Below are positions 1 through 10,860 of a DNA stretch of 64,000 bases, in pieces. Source of the DNA: Musa acuminata AAA Group (taxonomy: Eukaryota; Streptophyta; Magnoliopsida; Zingiberales; Musaceae). The translations under genes and the position numbers were made by a program. The notes beneath the pieces are model-generated. The model had not been told where the DNA came from. It did no database searches and worked only from the letters and a program-made list of their open reading frames with translations. Positions within the stretch are counted from its first letter, which is position 1; the number at the start of each line of letters is the position of its first letter. The DNA lies in contig NC_088357.1 in the NCBI RefSeq assembly GCF_036884655.1, positions 41,486,001 through 41,550,000 on the forward strand, read 5' to 3'.

Positions 1-353
1 CTGACTCGACCACAGAGGCGGAGTACATTGCTGCATCGGATGCAGCAAAGGAGAGAGTCTGGGTGAAGAAGTTCATCACAGATTTGGGAGTCGTGCCGGG
101 TAGCGAGAAGCCGACTTCCTTATATTGCGACAACTATGGGATGATTACTCAAATAAGGGAACCCAGGTCTCATCAGAAGTGTTCTGAGGAGGTTCCACCT
201 TATCAAAGAGATCGTAACCCGAGGAGATGTAGTAGTGGAAAGAGTTCCATCCGAAGATAACATTGTAGATCCACTAACAAAGCCGTTGTCTCATATTGTC
301 TTTGAGCGTCATAGGGGTCAGATGGGGATCAGACACATAGGTGATTGGCTTTA
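1..353 (+). pseudogene. RNase H C-terminus of copia pol, frameshifted
   Basis: The translation carries the copia RNase H signature [14 protein letters not shown], then the ITDLGVV and LYCDN blocks, matching the last part of the 1297-residue polyprotein at 51252-55145. About 11 bp corresponding to the SKH codons after SHQK are missing near 179, which shifts the frame and ends the open frame at 260; the original frame resumes and the stop aligns at about 353. The catalytic RNase H context is only partly present because the window begins mid-domain. It is a non-functional fragment. Confidence 0.85.
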
Positions 354-368
354 GGTCAAGTGGGAGAT

Positions 369-1760
369 TGCTAGTCATAGGTGCCCAGCAAGCCAATCAC
401 GTGAGTGATGGCACGTGTGACTTGATACAGAATCTTTTTGCTTATTATATTTTGGCGTATATCACTTTATAACTTTTGCATATGTGCATATATATATTGT
501 GATGTCCTTGGATTTGTGCAATGGGAATCAGATCGTGATGAGATCACGATAATGAGATCGATTCACCTTTAAACACATATCCTAAATAATCCTGGTCATA
601 GGTTACTCGAGAGGGACATCGTGATAACCAGATAGACTGGTGTGCTATATACCCGTCCATATGATGGATGCAACTAGTCTCATAGCTGCTCGTGTAGGGA
701 CACTAGGGATACAGTACAGGTGCTCATTGGAGAATGAGTTCACTGATTGATCCACTTACGGAATGCTGGCTGGTTGATGATGACTTATAGGTTTGGTTGT
801 CCTAGATCTAGTACAGCTGGTCATTGGGAGTGGTAGTCGACTTTACGAGGGCTATTAAGTGTCGATAGAGGATCATCCACTCTCGGCATCATGAGAGGAA
901 TATCTCATGTGTTCTTGCTCAAACAAATCCCTGGCCAGGGTCATTCAGGTCGAGAGAGAAAGAGTTCTCCGGGAGAATCCGATTAGAGCGAGACTCGAGT
1001 AGAAACCGTATGGGTCTGATAGCACCATGCTCGATATATGGTCTCTAGGATATTAGATGGATGAGGGACTATAGGTACACGATAACTGAGGACAGACAGG
1101 TCCAATGGATTGGATTCCCCTGTATCGTCTGGGGACTACGACGTAGTGGCCTAGTACGTCCGTAGTCGATGAGTCAAGTGAATTATTATAGAGATAATAA
1201 TTCACTGAGTTAGAAGGAGTTCTGACGGGTATGACTCACGACTAGCTCAATTTTGGGCTCAGAGGGTCACACACATATGGTAGGTATTGCGATGAGTAGA
1301 GGTTCGGATATGAGATATCCGACGGAGCCCTTGTCTTATTGGATGCAGATCTAATACCCACTAGGGGAGGACCCATTAGGGTTTGACAGGGGACCTCTAT
1401 AAATAGGAGGGATTTAGAGCCTCATAGGCTAGAGCCTTTGCTTGCCTTTCCTATTTCTCCTCTCCCTCTCCACCTCAGAGTAGGCTTGGAGTTTTGAGGA
1501 GTGTCGTCGCAACCCTGCTGTGTGGATCACCACTAGAGAGGAGGACGCTTGACCTCCTTCACCCTCTCCTAAGGATCTGTAAGGAAACAGGGATATACGA
1601 TCTCCCTAGGTAACACAATCTACTTTATATGTAGTTTTGAGTTTCGCGGATTTTGCGCACCAATCTTCGCACGACGACGAACATCTTTTTTGGGAATCGG
1701 GGATTTTGTTTTTTTGTTCTTCCGCTGCGCATGTGATGTCGCCCCCATGATTTCCCAACA
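369..1760 (+). repeat. 3' LTR of the Angela-like copia copy
   Basis: Begins TGCTAGTC after a purine tract and ends CCCAACA. It aligns along its length with the 1496-bp LTRs at 47882 and 55160 but is 1392 bp long, mainly because of a gap near 780 where about 100 bp are absent. A TATAAATA promoter box lies near 1400. Confidence 0.92.
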
Positions 1761-2893
1761 GATAGACCCCTCCATAATTGAAGCAATGCAGAACTGGCTG
1801 ACTCCGAGGAACATAAAATTGCTACATGGCTTTCTGGGTTTAACAGGCTACCACTACAAGTTCGTGAAAAACTATGGAAAGATCAGTGCACCACTTACTT
1901 CCTTACTAAAAAAAAATGCTTTCCAATGGTTGGATAAAGCCACCACTACCTTCGATGAACTTAAAGCCGCAATGACAACAGTGCCCGACTTCGACAATAC
2001 TTTTGTTATTGAAGCTGATGCCTCCGGAGTCAGAATTAGTGCTATACTGATGTAAGATGGTCGCCCCCTCACTTATACTAGTAAGGCGTTATCTCCTTCT
2101 CATCTCAAGATGACTATTTATTACAAGAAGATGCTTGTGATTACGCATGCGGTGGCCAAGTGGAGATCGTATTTGATCAAGCGATGCTTTCAAATCAAGG
2201 CTGACCATAAAAGACTAAAATATTTCTTGGAGCATAAGATATCTTCTCTCGAGTGGCAAAAATGGATCACAAAGCTTCTTGGATATGATTATGAAATAAC
2301 TTATAAAAAAGGGGAAAGAGAATGTTATTACAGAAGCACTTTCGCGGCTACCCAAGCAAGCTACATTTTCGGCCATTTCACTTCCAACTAGTGACTTCCT
2401 TGAGGATATTAAGATGGAATGGCAGGAAGATTCAGAGACTAGTAAGATCATAAAAAAATTGGAGGAAGCACTAAGCTCTATAGCTCATTACAGTTGGGAC
2501 TCAAAAGAATTGCGCTATAAGGGACGCATTGTGCTTGTGCCAAATTCTACTTGCATCTTCACGAGTAGATTTTGAACAGAGTTATTCCAAATATATGGCA
2601 CTAAATTGAAAAGGAATATGACATATCACCCACAAACTGACGGCTAGATGGAAGTGATGAATAGGTGCTTGGAGACAACCCAAAGCCATATACCAAATAT
2701 GACTACCCAAGGAGAAATCCAAACCTAGTCGAGTGCTATTATTGATCGACGAATCGTGACCCGACGACGACGACCCACTACTGGAGCACTAATATAATGG
2801 GCAAACTTACTAGCAAAAGGTGCCACTTAGGAACTATGATGACTTGAAGATCAAATTCCCAGAGTTCATGAAATCTCAGCCTCGAGGACAAGT
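1761..2893 (+). pseudogene. gypsy pol remnant (RT end, RNase H, integrase end)
   Basis: The first open stretch gives the typical gypsy RT/RNase H junction: a FLGLTGYHYKFVKNYGKI block, then APLTSLL, then the RNase H opening IEADASG. A stop at 2053-2055 interrupts it, and the same frame continues with SKALSPSH, the KADHKRLKYFLEH block and KLLGYDYEI. Around 2620-2690 the integrase motif HPQTDG is recognisable, followed by a stop where Q is expected. Near 2800-2890 a tail resembling the C-terminal WANLLAK...TWE block survives only with substitutions. Several stops and indels make it non-functional. Confidence 0.8.
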
Positions 2894-2914
2894 CTGATTT
2901 GAAGAGGGCGGGTC

Positions 2915-3260
2915 TGTTAGGACTCTAGCTAGGAGAGTCCTAATTGAGAGGGACATTCATGTAAAACCTACCTAAGCCAACCCTATTAAAAAGGTGAAGC
3001 GGCCGGCTAGGGTTAGGAGGTTATTTCTTAGAGAAGAATTAGGAGTTGTAAAGGAATATAAGTCTTAAGTAGGAGTGAGTTGGTTAGATGTGGGAGTCTT
3101 GAGTAGGAGTCATATTTGAAGTTAGGGTTTAGAAGCCCTATAAATAGCCATGTATTCCTCCTCTTTTGATAAGCAATAGATGAATCCTTTCTACAGCTTT
3201 CGAGCAACAACTTGGAGGGAGGAACCCCTATAGAGTTCCAAGGAGGCCGATTTTCTAACA
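2915..3260 (+). repeat. 3' LTR of gypsy element A (346 bp)
   Basis: Starts TGTTAGGACTC after the purine-rich GAAGAGGGCGGGTC and ends TTCTAACA. It contains a TATAAATA box at 3139-3146. The partner LTR is outside the window. Confidence 0.8.
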
Positions 3261-3887
3261 CGTCACTCGACACCAATCCATGCAGGTCAGTTGACATCTG
3301 CACAGAAGATATGGGCCGACTGCTTAAGGGGTTGGCGGTCATTAACGAGCCACCCTCCCACGTTGTTCAAGGTCGCGCGAGGTACGTCGCATGTTATGGA
3401 TTTGCTCCTGGAAAGTTCAGAACCACACCGTCGGGCCACACCGTCGGGTATGAAACTACCTTGAAAAGCTCAGAACAGCGTCGCTCGGCTCTGATCCATG
3501 AAGGTTGATCGGCATTCGCATAGAAGATATGGGTTGGCCGCTTAAGGGGTCAGCGATCATTAACAAACTAGGTACAACCAACCCTTATGTGCAGGTATAA
3601 AAACCCACCACCTAGCTAGTGCTAGAGGAGGACTTTCAAACATTCAACTTACTCTTATTCCACTCAACGCTAACTTAAGCTTTGAAAGGGTCGAGTAAAG
3701 AAATCCCCCTCCCGACCTCAACCTGAGTGCAGGGGCTGGCAATAAGGAAGCAAGCAATGAAACCCATAGCTCAACCCGACCCAACACTCACTTCCACCAC
3801 CAGAGTCTCCGTGTGTGTGACCTTGCATATCCAGGATCAATCTGAGCCGTGCTGACTCCTCGGCCATGGTGTAAAGGTTCGTCAATA
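3261..3887 (+). repeat. 5' LTR remainder of gypsy element B
   Basis: Contains a TATAAAAA box near 3597 and ends just before the primer-binding-like TGGCGCTATA at 3891. The last 250 bp share organisation and patches of sequence with 63560-63827 (the AGGG...GA...GTAAA/ATTAGGAAA...CTGAGTGCAG/TTAGTGCAAG series). Its start was displaced by the insertion of element A. Confidence 0.65.
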
Positions 3888-3989
3888 TTTTGGCGCTATA
3901 AGGAGGGCCCGATGTCATAAGATCATCCCTTCTCGACACATAATCTTTGGGTTTGGAGGGCAACTCCCACCTCCATTAGACTAAGAAGA

Positions 3990-5440
3990 AAATGCCTCTA
4001 CCGCAACCCCAAGCTACTACTAGCGATTATTCATCGATCCTGGATTATCGCCTCCCGGGACCATCGTAGGACAACACCTTATCTCGACCGAGGCATTCCT
4101 TAGCCTCACTCACCAAGTTCAAGCTTTGGTAGGGATGATGTAGACCATCATCCCTTTAGTTCCTCAGTTCACCCAATAGTCGACATTGCCTCAGCTTCCG
4201 CAACAGGAACCGCTAGCTCCTATCCTCGTGCCACCATTGCCCACTCAACAGCTAATTACGACAGACATTACCCCATCGCCCGAGGAGCTATCAGAGAATT
4301 CAAGGACAATACCTGAGCACAGCGCACTCGACCTCGACACGTCATTCGACTTGGTAGATTCTCTCTAGGCTCAATTGTGCTTGGTTAATCAGCGTCTTGA
4401 TGAGGTTCAAAGGGAGTTTCACAAGTCTAAGGAAGAGCTCAACAAGGTTCCCCCAGGAGGGTCACCTTTTGTACAAGAGGTCCAGGACAAGCTCATCCCA
4501 AAAAGCTTTCGTCTTCCCCACTTGAAGCCTACGATGGCAGCTCTGACCCAACAGAACATGTTGTTGCATTTCAAGCCTAGATGGCCCTATATGGTACTTT
4601 GGACGCCCTAATGTGCTGAGCATTTCCTACTACTCTCCGAGGCCAAAGAGTTCGAGCTTAACTTCCTTGCTAATGCATGGCCAAAGCTATCTGCAATCAT
4701 GCTCCTCGACCTCAGCCAGAAAGACGATAAGCCTCTCTCCCATTTCGTCACTTGTTTCGCTACTATGACCCGAGGAGTCCTTGATGCTCATCCTTCTCTA
4801 TTAATACAAGCGTTTTTTATGGGTTTGCGATCATCTAGATTCTTCTAATCACTAGTTGAATGACCGACAATGACCATCCCTGAGATGCTTTAGCGCATAA
4901 TCCAGTGCATAGTTGTCAAGGTGTTAGTGGCAGGAAGGCGCGAATATCACAAGGGGCCCCACGCAGAACCATCCCCAAGGTAGGTTCTGAGCTCGCCAAG
5001 AAGAAGGCTTGATCGACCCTACCTACCACTCCTGTAGCCCTCTCTCCCACCATTGAATTCATTAAGAATAGAAATATTCTTCTAGATTAGAGAGAGAGAG
5101 AGAGAGGACTCTTAAGAGTGCCCAACCTGATGAAGACCCCACGGGAACTCGGAAATCATTCCAAATACTATTGGTTTCATTGTGACTATGGTCATGACGC
5201 CGAGGAATGCCATGACTTGAAGAACCAGATCGAGGAGCTCATCCGTCAAGGGCACCTCGGACACTATATCAAAAGGCCACGAGAATCCTCTTCGCACTCC
5301 TTGGGTCCTATTGAGAAGCTGATTGATGTAATAATTGGCGGGCTACCCTTGGGAAGAGATAGTGTGTCGGGACGGAAGGCCTATGCCCGAGTAGCTATGG
5401 AAAAGCACCCTACACAGTAGCAAGAGCTCAAGATCACCTT
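3990..5440 (+). pseudogene. gag remnant of gypsy element B
   Basis: Short open stretches at 4186-4368, 4375-4611 and 5118-5420 are separated by stops and frameshifts. The last contains the conserved Retand-type gag block FHCDYGHDAEECHDL followed by KNQIEELIRQGHL. A short (GA)n run lies at 5091-5106. No canonical CCHC knuckle with all four ligands is visible. It is not translatable as one protein. Confidence 0.7.
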
Positions 5441-5444
5441 CCTT

Positions 5445-8400
5445 ATGGGAGAAACCAAGCAACCCGACCATGATGACACACTAGTGATCTTGGTCAAGAT
5501 TGCCAATGCTTGGGTCAAAAGGATCATAGTGGACATTGGGAGTTCCGCCGACATCTTGTACTTCGATGCCTTCCAAAAGCTTAGCTTAGCCAAAGAAGAC
5601 CTTACTCCAATGCTGTCGGTGCTCACTGGGTTCACGGGAGACTCCATTGTAGGTAAATCTAGAGGCGATGTCACATGCACAGCAGAAGAACATAAAATAA
5701 AAACCCCAAATTTTCTAAAAAGGTATTCATTGTTGTGCGAAGATTGGTGCACAAAAACCCATGAAACTTAAATTTACGTGTGAGATAGTTGTGTCTTACC
5801 TAGGGAGAACATATATCCCTAAATCCATGCAGATCTATAGGAGAGGATGAAAGAGGTCAAGCGCTCTCCTCTCTAGCAGTGATCCACATAGCAGGGCTAC
5901 AACGATGCTCCTCAAATTACTATATAAATCTACATACCTATTATCTAAGGAGAAGAAGGGGAGAGGAGAATAGGAGGTGGCAACTAAGAAGCATCTAGCC
6001 TATAAGCATTTGGTTCTCTCCTATTTATAGAGGTCCCCTATTTACTTAACCTTAATGGATCCAGCCATATTGGGTATTTGATCTTCATTCAACCACCCAA
6101 GCCTCCTAGATTAGTGAAACTCTGTCTAATAATATCTCATTGGCTCTTATTAGATCTCATCCATAGGATCTAATAATTCACGGGCTTATTGAATATCCAA
6201 TAAGATAGGGGCTTCGGCGGATATCTCATATCCAAACCTCTACTCGTCGTAATGCCTATCATATGTATGTGACCTTCTAGGCCCAATATCGAGGTGGCCA
6301 TGAGTCATACCTATCAAAACTTCTTCTAGCTTAGTAAATTATTATCTTCATAATAATTCAATCGATGAGCACTCGACTCATTGACTACAGACGTACTATG
6401 CCACTATGCCATAGCCCCCAAAGGATACAAGCGAATCCAATCATTTGGACCTATATATTCTTAATTACCATGTACGTATATTCCTTCATCCATCTAATAT
6501 CCTAGAGACCATATACTAGGTATGGTGCTGTCAGACCCATATAGTTTCTACTCGAGTCTCGCTCTAATCGGATTCTCCCGGAGAACTCTTTCTTTCTTAA
6601 TCCGAATGACCCTAGCTAGGGATTTGTTTGAACAAGAACACATGGGATATTTCTCTCATGACACCGAGAGCGGATGATCCTCTATCGACACTCAATAGCC
6701 CTCGTAAGGTTGATTATCACTCCCGATGACTGGTTGTGCTAGATTCGAAACTTTCAAACTTATAAGTATTGTATCAAAGAGTTGAGTACTCATACAGGAC
6801 ATCCTTGGTATCTTAAGTCTAAGGACTAGGTACACCATTAGGATAACTGAATTGTTATCTAACAATAAGGTATCATTAACCATCTAACATTCCATGAGTG
6901 GATCAATCAGTGAACTTATTCTTAAATGAGCACCTGCACTATAACCCTAGTGTCCCCACATGAGTAGCTATGGGACCAGCTGGCTCTAACGTATGGATGG
7001 GTATATAGCACACAAATATATTCAATTATCTCGATGTTATTGTCAAGTAACATATGGCTAGAATTATTTAGTGTCTGTGTTTAAAGATGAATCAGTCTCA
7101 TTATTATGATCTCATCATGATCTGATTCCTATTGCATATATCCATAGACATCACAATATATATTTGTATATATGCAACAAGTAATATAAAGTGATAAAAT
7201 ATCAAATAATATAATAAGTAAAAAGAATATGTATCATGTCACATGTGTCATTACTCACATGATTGGCTTGCAGGGCATCTATGACTAGCATCCATCTCAC
7301 CCCTCAGCACCGCCATTTCTGCTAGTTACCTTGGGGGAAGAGTCAATATCCAAGATTGTCACGGTGACTTTTATGGTTATGGAGCTCCCCTCAGCATACA
7401 ACGACATCCTGGGCCACCCAACCCTCAACAAGTTCAGAGCCGTCATCTCCACCTACCATCGGGCAATAAAGTTCCCAACTCGAGCTTGGGTCGGTGAGGT
7501 GCGGAGTGACCCACAGGAATCAAGACAATGTTACTTGGCAGTCGTCATGCTACTTAAGAGTCATAAGCATGAGCAGCCTATCGTCGACCCTTGGGACGTC
7601 GCAAAATCGTTGCTACATCCCGAATCGACCAAACACACCCTAGAGGTTCCTCTAGATAGGAACTGACTCGATAAGATCATGAAGATCAGGTCAGAACTCC
7701 TAGAGGAAAAACGAGTACAGCTCATCGACTTTTTGATCAAAAATGCCGACATCTTCACTTGGTCGTCAAAAGACATGCCCGTGATTGATCGAAGAGTGGC
7801 ACAACATTACCTGAACATCTACCCCCAGGCACAACCAATGAAGCAGAAGCTACGAAAGCTGGCTCCCGACTGGCAAAAGGTGGTAAGCGATAAAGTAGAG
7901 CGACTATTAGTGGTAGGATTTATAGCCGAGGCGAAATACCCTCATTGGTTATCAAATGTAGTCCTTATTAAAAAACATAATGAAAGTTGGAGAATGTGCA
8001 TTGACTACACCGACCTTAACCGAGTATACCCAAAGGACTATTATCCATTCCCGAGGATCGACCAACTGGTTGCTGTAACCTCGGGGCACGAGCTTCTTTC
8101 ATTCATGAATGCCTTTTCGGGATACAATCAAATTAAGATGGCCCTTGAGGACTAGGAACATATTGCCTTCATCATACACTTAGGAGTCTACTACTACAAG
8201 GTCATGTCATTCGGGTTAAAGAATGCCAGGGCAACATACTAAAGAATGATGAACAAGATGTTCGCTCACCAGATCGAGAGAAACATGCAGGTTTACATCG
8301 ACGATATGATAATGAAAAGCAAGTTCGCTCGAACTCACCTAGTGGACCTGGCTGAGGCGTTCAAGATGATCAGGAAGTTCGACATGCACCTCAACTCTGC

Positions 8401-9247
8401 CAAGTGTGCCTTCGGCATTGACTCGGGAAAATTTCTCGGCTTTATCATCCACCAAAGGGAGATAGACATCAACACCAAGAAGGTTCAAGCTATCATCAAT
8501 ATGCAATCCCCCCGCTCGGTAAAGGAGGTACAGTACCTAACTGGGAGACTTACTGCTCTTGCCCGATTCTTATCCCGATCATGGGACAAATGTCTACCCT
8601 TTTTCTGAGCTCTAAAGAGCCCAAAGGACTTTAGGTGGACCTCGGGATGTGAAGAGGCCTTTGCCCGACTCAAGGAACATCTTGCTCGACTACCCTAACT
8701 CGCCTCGGTCACTTCGGATGAGCTGCTCAACCTCTATCTCGTGGCATCCGAACATGCAGTCGGCTCTATCCTGACCGGGGAGGATTCTAGGGCACAATAA
8801 CCAATCTACTACATGAGCCACATCCTAAATGGACTTGAGGCATGATATCAATTGATCGAGAAGCTAACCTTGGTGCTTGTACAAACGTCCCAAAATTTGC
8901 GCCCTTATTTCCAAGCCTACTCAATCCAGGTAATGACCGACCAATCGTTAAGGCAGATTCTATCCAAATTTGACATATCAAGGTGGATGCTCAAATGGTC
9001 AGTAGAGCTCGGAGAATTCAACATATAATACATCTCGAGGATGACCATCAAAGCTTAAGCCATCGCCGACTTTGTCTCAGAGTTAACCCCTCTTGAAGAT
9101 AGTATCGGCAGACACGCCGAGCAACGATGGACTCTGCATGTCGTTGGCTCGGCAAACAATGAAAGAGGAGTCAGACTCGTTCTAAAGGGACCTATTGGCC
9201 AACAATACAAACACACATTTTGCTTTGGATTCAAAGCCACTAACAAT
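5445..9247 (+). pseudogene. pol remnant of gypsy element B (protease, RT, RNase H), split by a solo LTR
   Basis: The protease opens with KRIIVDIGSSADILYF (the D-x-GSS active-site block) and breaks off at GFTGDSI, where the solo LTR begins at 5648. It resumes at 7296 with TLGEESISK and the block LPSAYNDILGHPTLNKFRAV. RT follows, with CIDYTDLN, FSGYNQIKM and the catalytic YIDDM near 8297-8311. Then come YLTGRL, RNase H blocks (VASEHAV, MTDQSLRQIL) and a second RNase H beginning near 9120. In-frame stops (for example at 8153, 8240 and 8606) make it dead. The sequence ends at an insertion boundary at 9248. Confidence 0.82.
5648..7290 (-). mobile_element. Antisense solo LTR of the Angela-like copia family
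   Basis: Read on the minus strand this runs from TGCTAGTC to ...CTACA and aligns with the LTRs at 47882 and 55160, including the primer of the terminal region, the TATA-containing segment and the AT-rich start. It is flanked by an exact 5-bp target duplication TCCAT (5643-5647 and 7291-7295), and no internal sequence is present. This is the footprint of insertion followed by LTR-LTR recombination. At 1643 bp it is longer and clearly more diverged than the young copies. It interrupts the protease of gypsy element B. Confidence 0.9.
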
Positions 9248-10860
9248 TGTTAGGAACGAGTTGGCACGGGGGGGGGGAGTGTGAATTAGTGCAGTGATAA
9301 AAACGTCGGTTTGAAAATTATTCATTCGATAAAAACTAATTTTGTAAATGTGCTTGACTTGAAAACGTATTTCTTCGTAAGCATAGTGAAAGCAAAGTAA
9401 GGAGAAAGTTTGCTATGAAAGTAAATTGCTCAAAATAAATGCAAACTAGATTTTATAGTGGTTCGGTCAACGTGACCTACATCCACTCCCGATTCCTCCT
9501 TGGTTGAGGCCACCGATATCCACTATTGGTCTTCCTTCAATGGGTGAAGACCAACTGTCCTCTTACAATACTTTTTCCTTTTCATAGGTTTAAGAGATAA
9601 CATTTACAAGTCACTCTTTTATAAGTATTCCCTCACACACCTCCCTTAGGACTAACTCTAAGCACTAGTATGAGGGAATTCAAGGTATTGGTAGAGTTTT
9701 CATAGTTTTTTCCTCTAGAATTCTTACTCCTTTCTTGCTGCCCAAGTGGGAAATTTATAGGCCCCAAATGGTTTAAAAAATGGAGACAAAAATTTAAACT
9801 TCCGAGTCTTTTGGGTACAAGTGGTACCATCGCCTACAGTCCGATACTAGGCGGTACCACCGCCTATTCTGGTAGTACTACCACCTGACACATTGTCACT
9901 GGGTGGTACCACCACCCAGTCTGGTGGTACCACCGCCTGACAGCCTCGGAGATCAAGTTTTTTGAGTTTTCCAACTCACAGGTGGTTCTACCGGTTGTTT
10001 TGGTAGTGCCACTACTTGGCCCAACATTTGGGTCATTGAATAGGCCTAACAATGAGCCCAAATCACTCCTAATTTAGGCCCAACTGACCCCTAATTGTGT
10101 TGGCCCAATTTCAACCCAATTATGTGCTAACTATGAATATTAAGACATTCATTAAGCTAAATAAGTTCGTAAGTCTAGGTTTCTTCCAGCGAGCTTCCGG
10201 TGATCTTCCGACGAACTTTCGACGATCTCTTGACAATGTTCCAGTGGATTCCCGGTAAGCCCCTGGACTTAACGATGATCTTCTTGGTGAGTTTCGACGA
10301 GCTTCTTTGGCAAGCTCTTGGACTTCTTGGTCAATTTCGGTAGAACTTCCGACGACCATCCGGACTTCCGACGAACTCTCGAACTCCCAATAAAATCTCG
10401 TTCTTGACTCCGAAACTTTATTTTGCTTTATGCCTTGCTATCATAGTTAATCCTGTGCACTTAAAAGCTACTTCGATCTAGATAATTATTACAAAGTAAA
10501 TCAAATGTTGTCCGATATGTCATTGGTTCATCGGTGCTTCGTCCGAATCGTCGGCGCATCGTCCTCTCTTGCGGCCTATTGCCCAATCGACCAGTTGACC
10601 TCTGGAACTTTGATTTACTTGGCATAATTTATCCTCTTCTTGTCCCAATGCTCGAACCCATGGCTCGAAGTCTTCTGCCGATACGTCGACTAATCCTTCG
10701 GCTCGATGTCCAATCTTCTAACATATTTTTCTTTGGCCCAACATGATTCTTCCTGCTTTTAATTGTCTCTTCCTGATCGAAGCTTCCTGTATCACTCAAA
10801 ACGCAGATCAAATCATAAACACTATCAATTAGTTTCATCATCAAAATCTGAGATTCAATA
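9248..10860 (-). repeat. SIRE/Maximus-like copia LTR
   Basis: On the minus strand this LTR starts just after a polypurine tract (complement of ATCTCTCCCTTTTT, 10861-10874) that follows the TCATCATCAAAAAGGG motif typical of SIRE/Maximus elements. It ends ...CTAACA at 9248. Length 1613 bp. It contains a series of GGTGGTACCACC-like palindromes at 9822-9950. Its outer edge truncates gypsy element B; no matching second LTR is seen in the window. Confidence 0.7.

Larger units (their letters stand above)
1..1760 (+). mobile_element. 3' end of an Angela-like Ty1/copia retrotransposon
   Basis: The window opens inside the RNase H domain of a copia element that continues into a complete 3' LTR. The sequence is a close relative of the intact element at 47882-56655: the coding tail, the stop region, the purine tract just before 369 and the LTR all align. 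The LTR ends in CA at 1760 and gypsy sequence follows at once, so this copy is inserted in gypsy element A; the downstream target duplicate would be GATAG (1761-1765), with its partner outside the window. Its LTR lacks about 100 bp present in the intact copy, so it is an older or separately damaged member of the family. Confidence 0.9.
1761..3260 (+). mobile_element. Ty3/gypsy element A, 3' part
   Basis: This is the 3' portion of a degenerate gypsy element: the end of reverse transcriptase, RNase H, scraps of integrase and a C-terminal tail, a purine tract (2901-2914) and a 346-bp 3' LTR. The 5' part lies upstream of the copia insertion and outside the window. Its LTR ends at 3260 directly against Tat/Retand-like LTR sequence, so element A appears to have been inserted into the 5' LTR of element B. 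Confidence 0.85.
3261..9247 (+). mobile_element. Tat/Retand-like Ty3/gypsy element B, 5' LTR part to RNase H
   Basis: Order: LTR remainder (3261-3887), primer-binding-site-like TGGCGCTATA (3891-3900), degenerate gag (about 3990-5440), protease (5445-7670, interrupted by a solo LTR at 5648-7290), RT and RNase H (7679-9247). The translated blocks resemble the Tat/Retand branch from general knowledge of that family; no search was run. The element stops abruptly at 9248, where a SIRE-like LTR begins on the minus strand, and I see no continuation on the far side. A second member of the same group starts at the right edge of the window. Confidence 0.82.
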
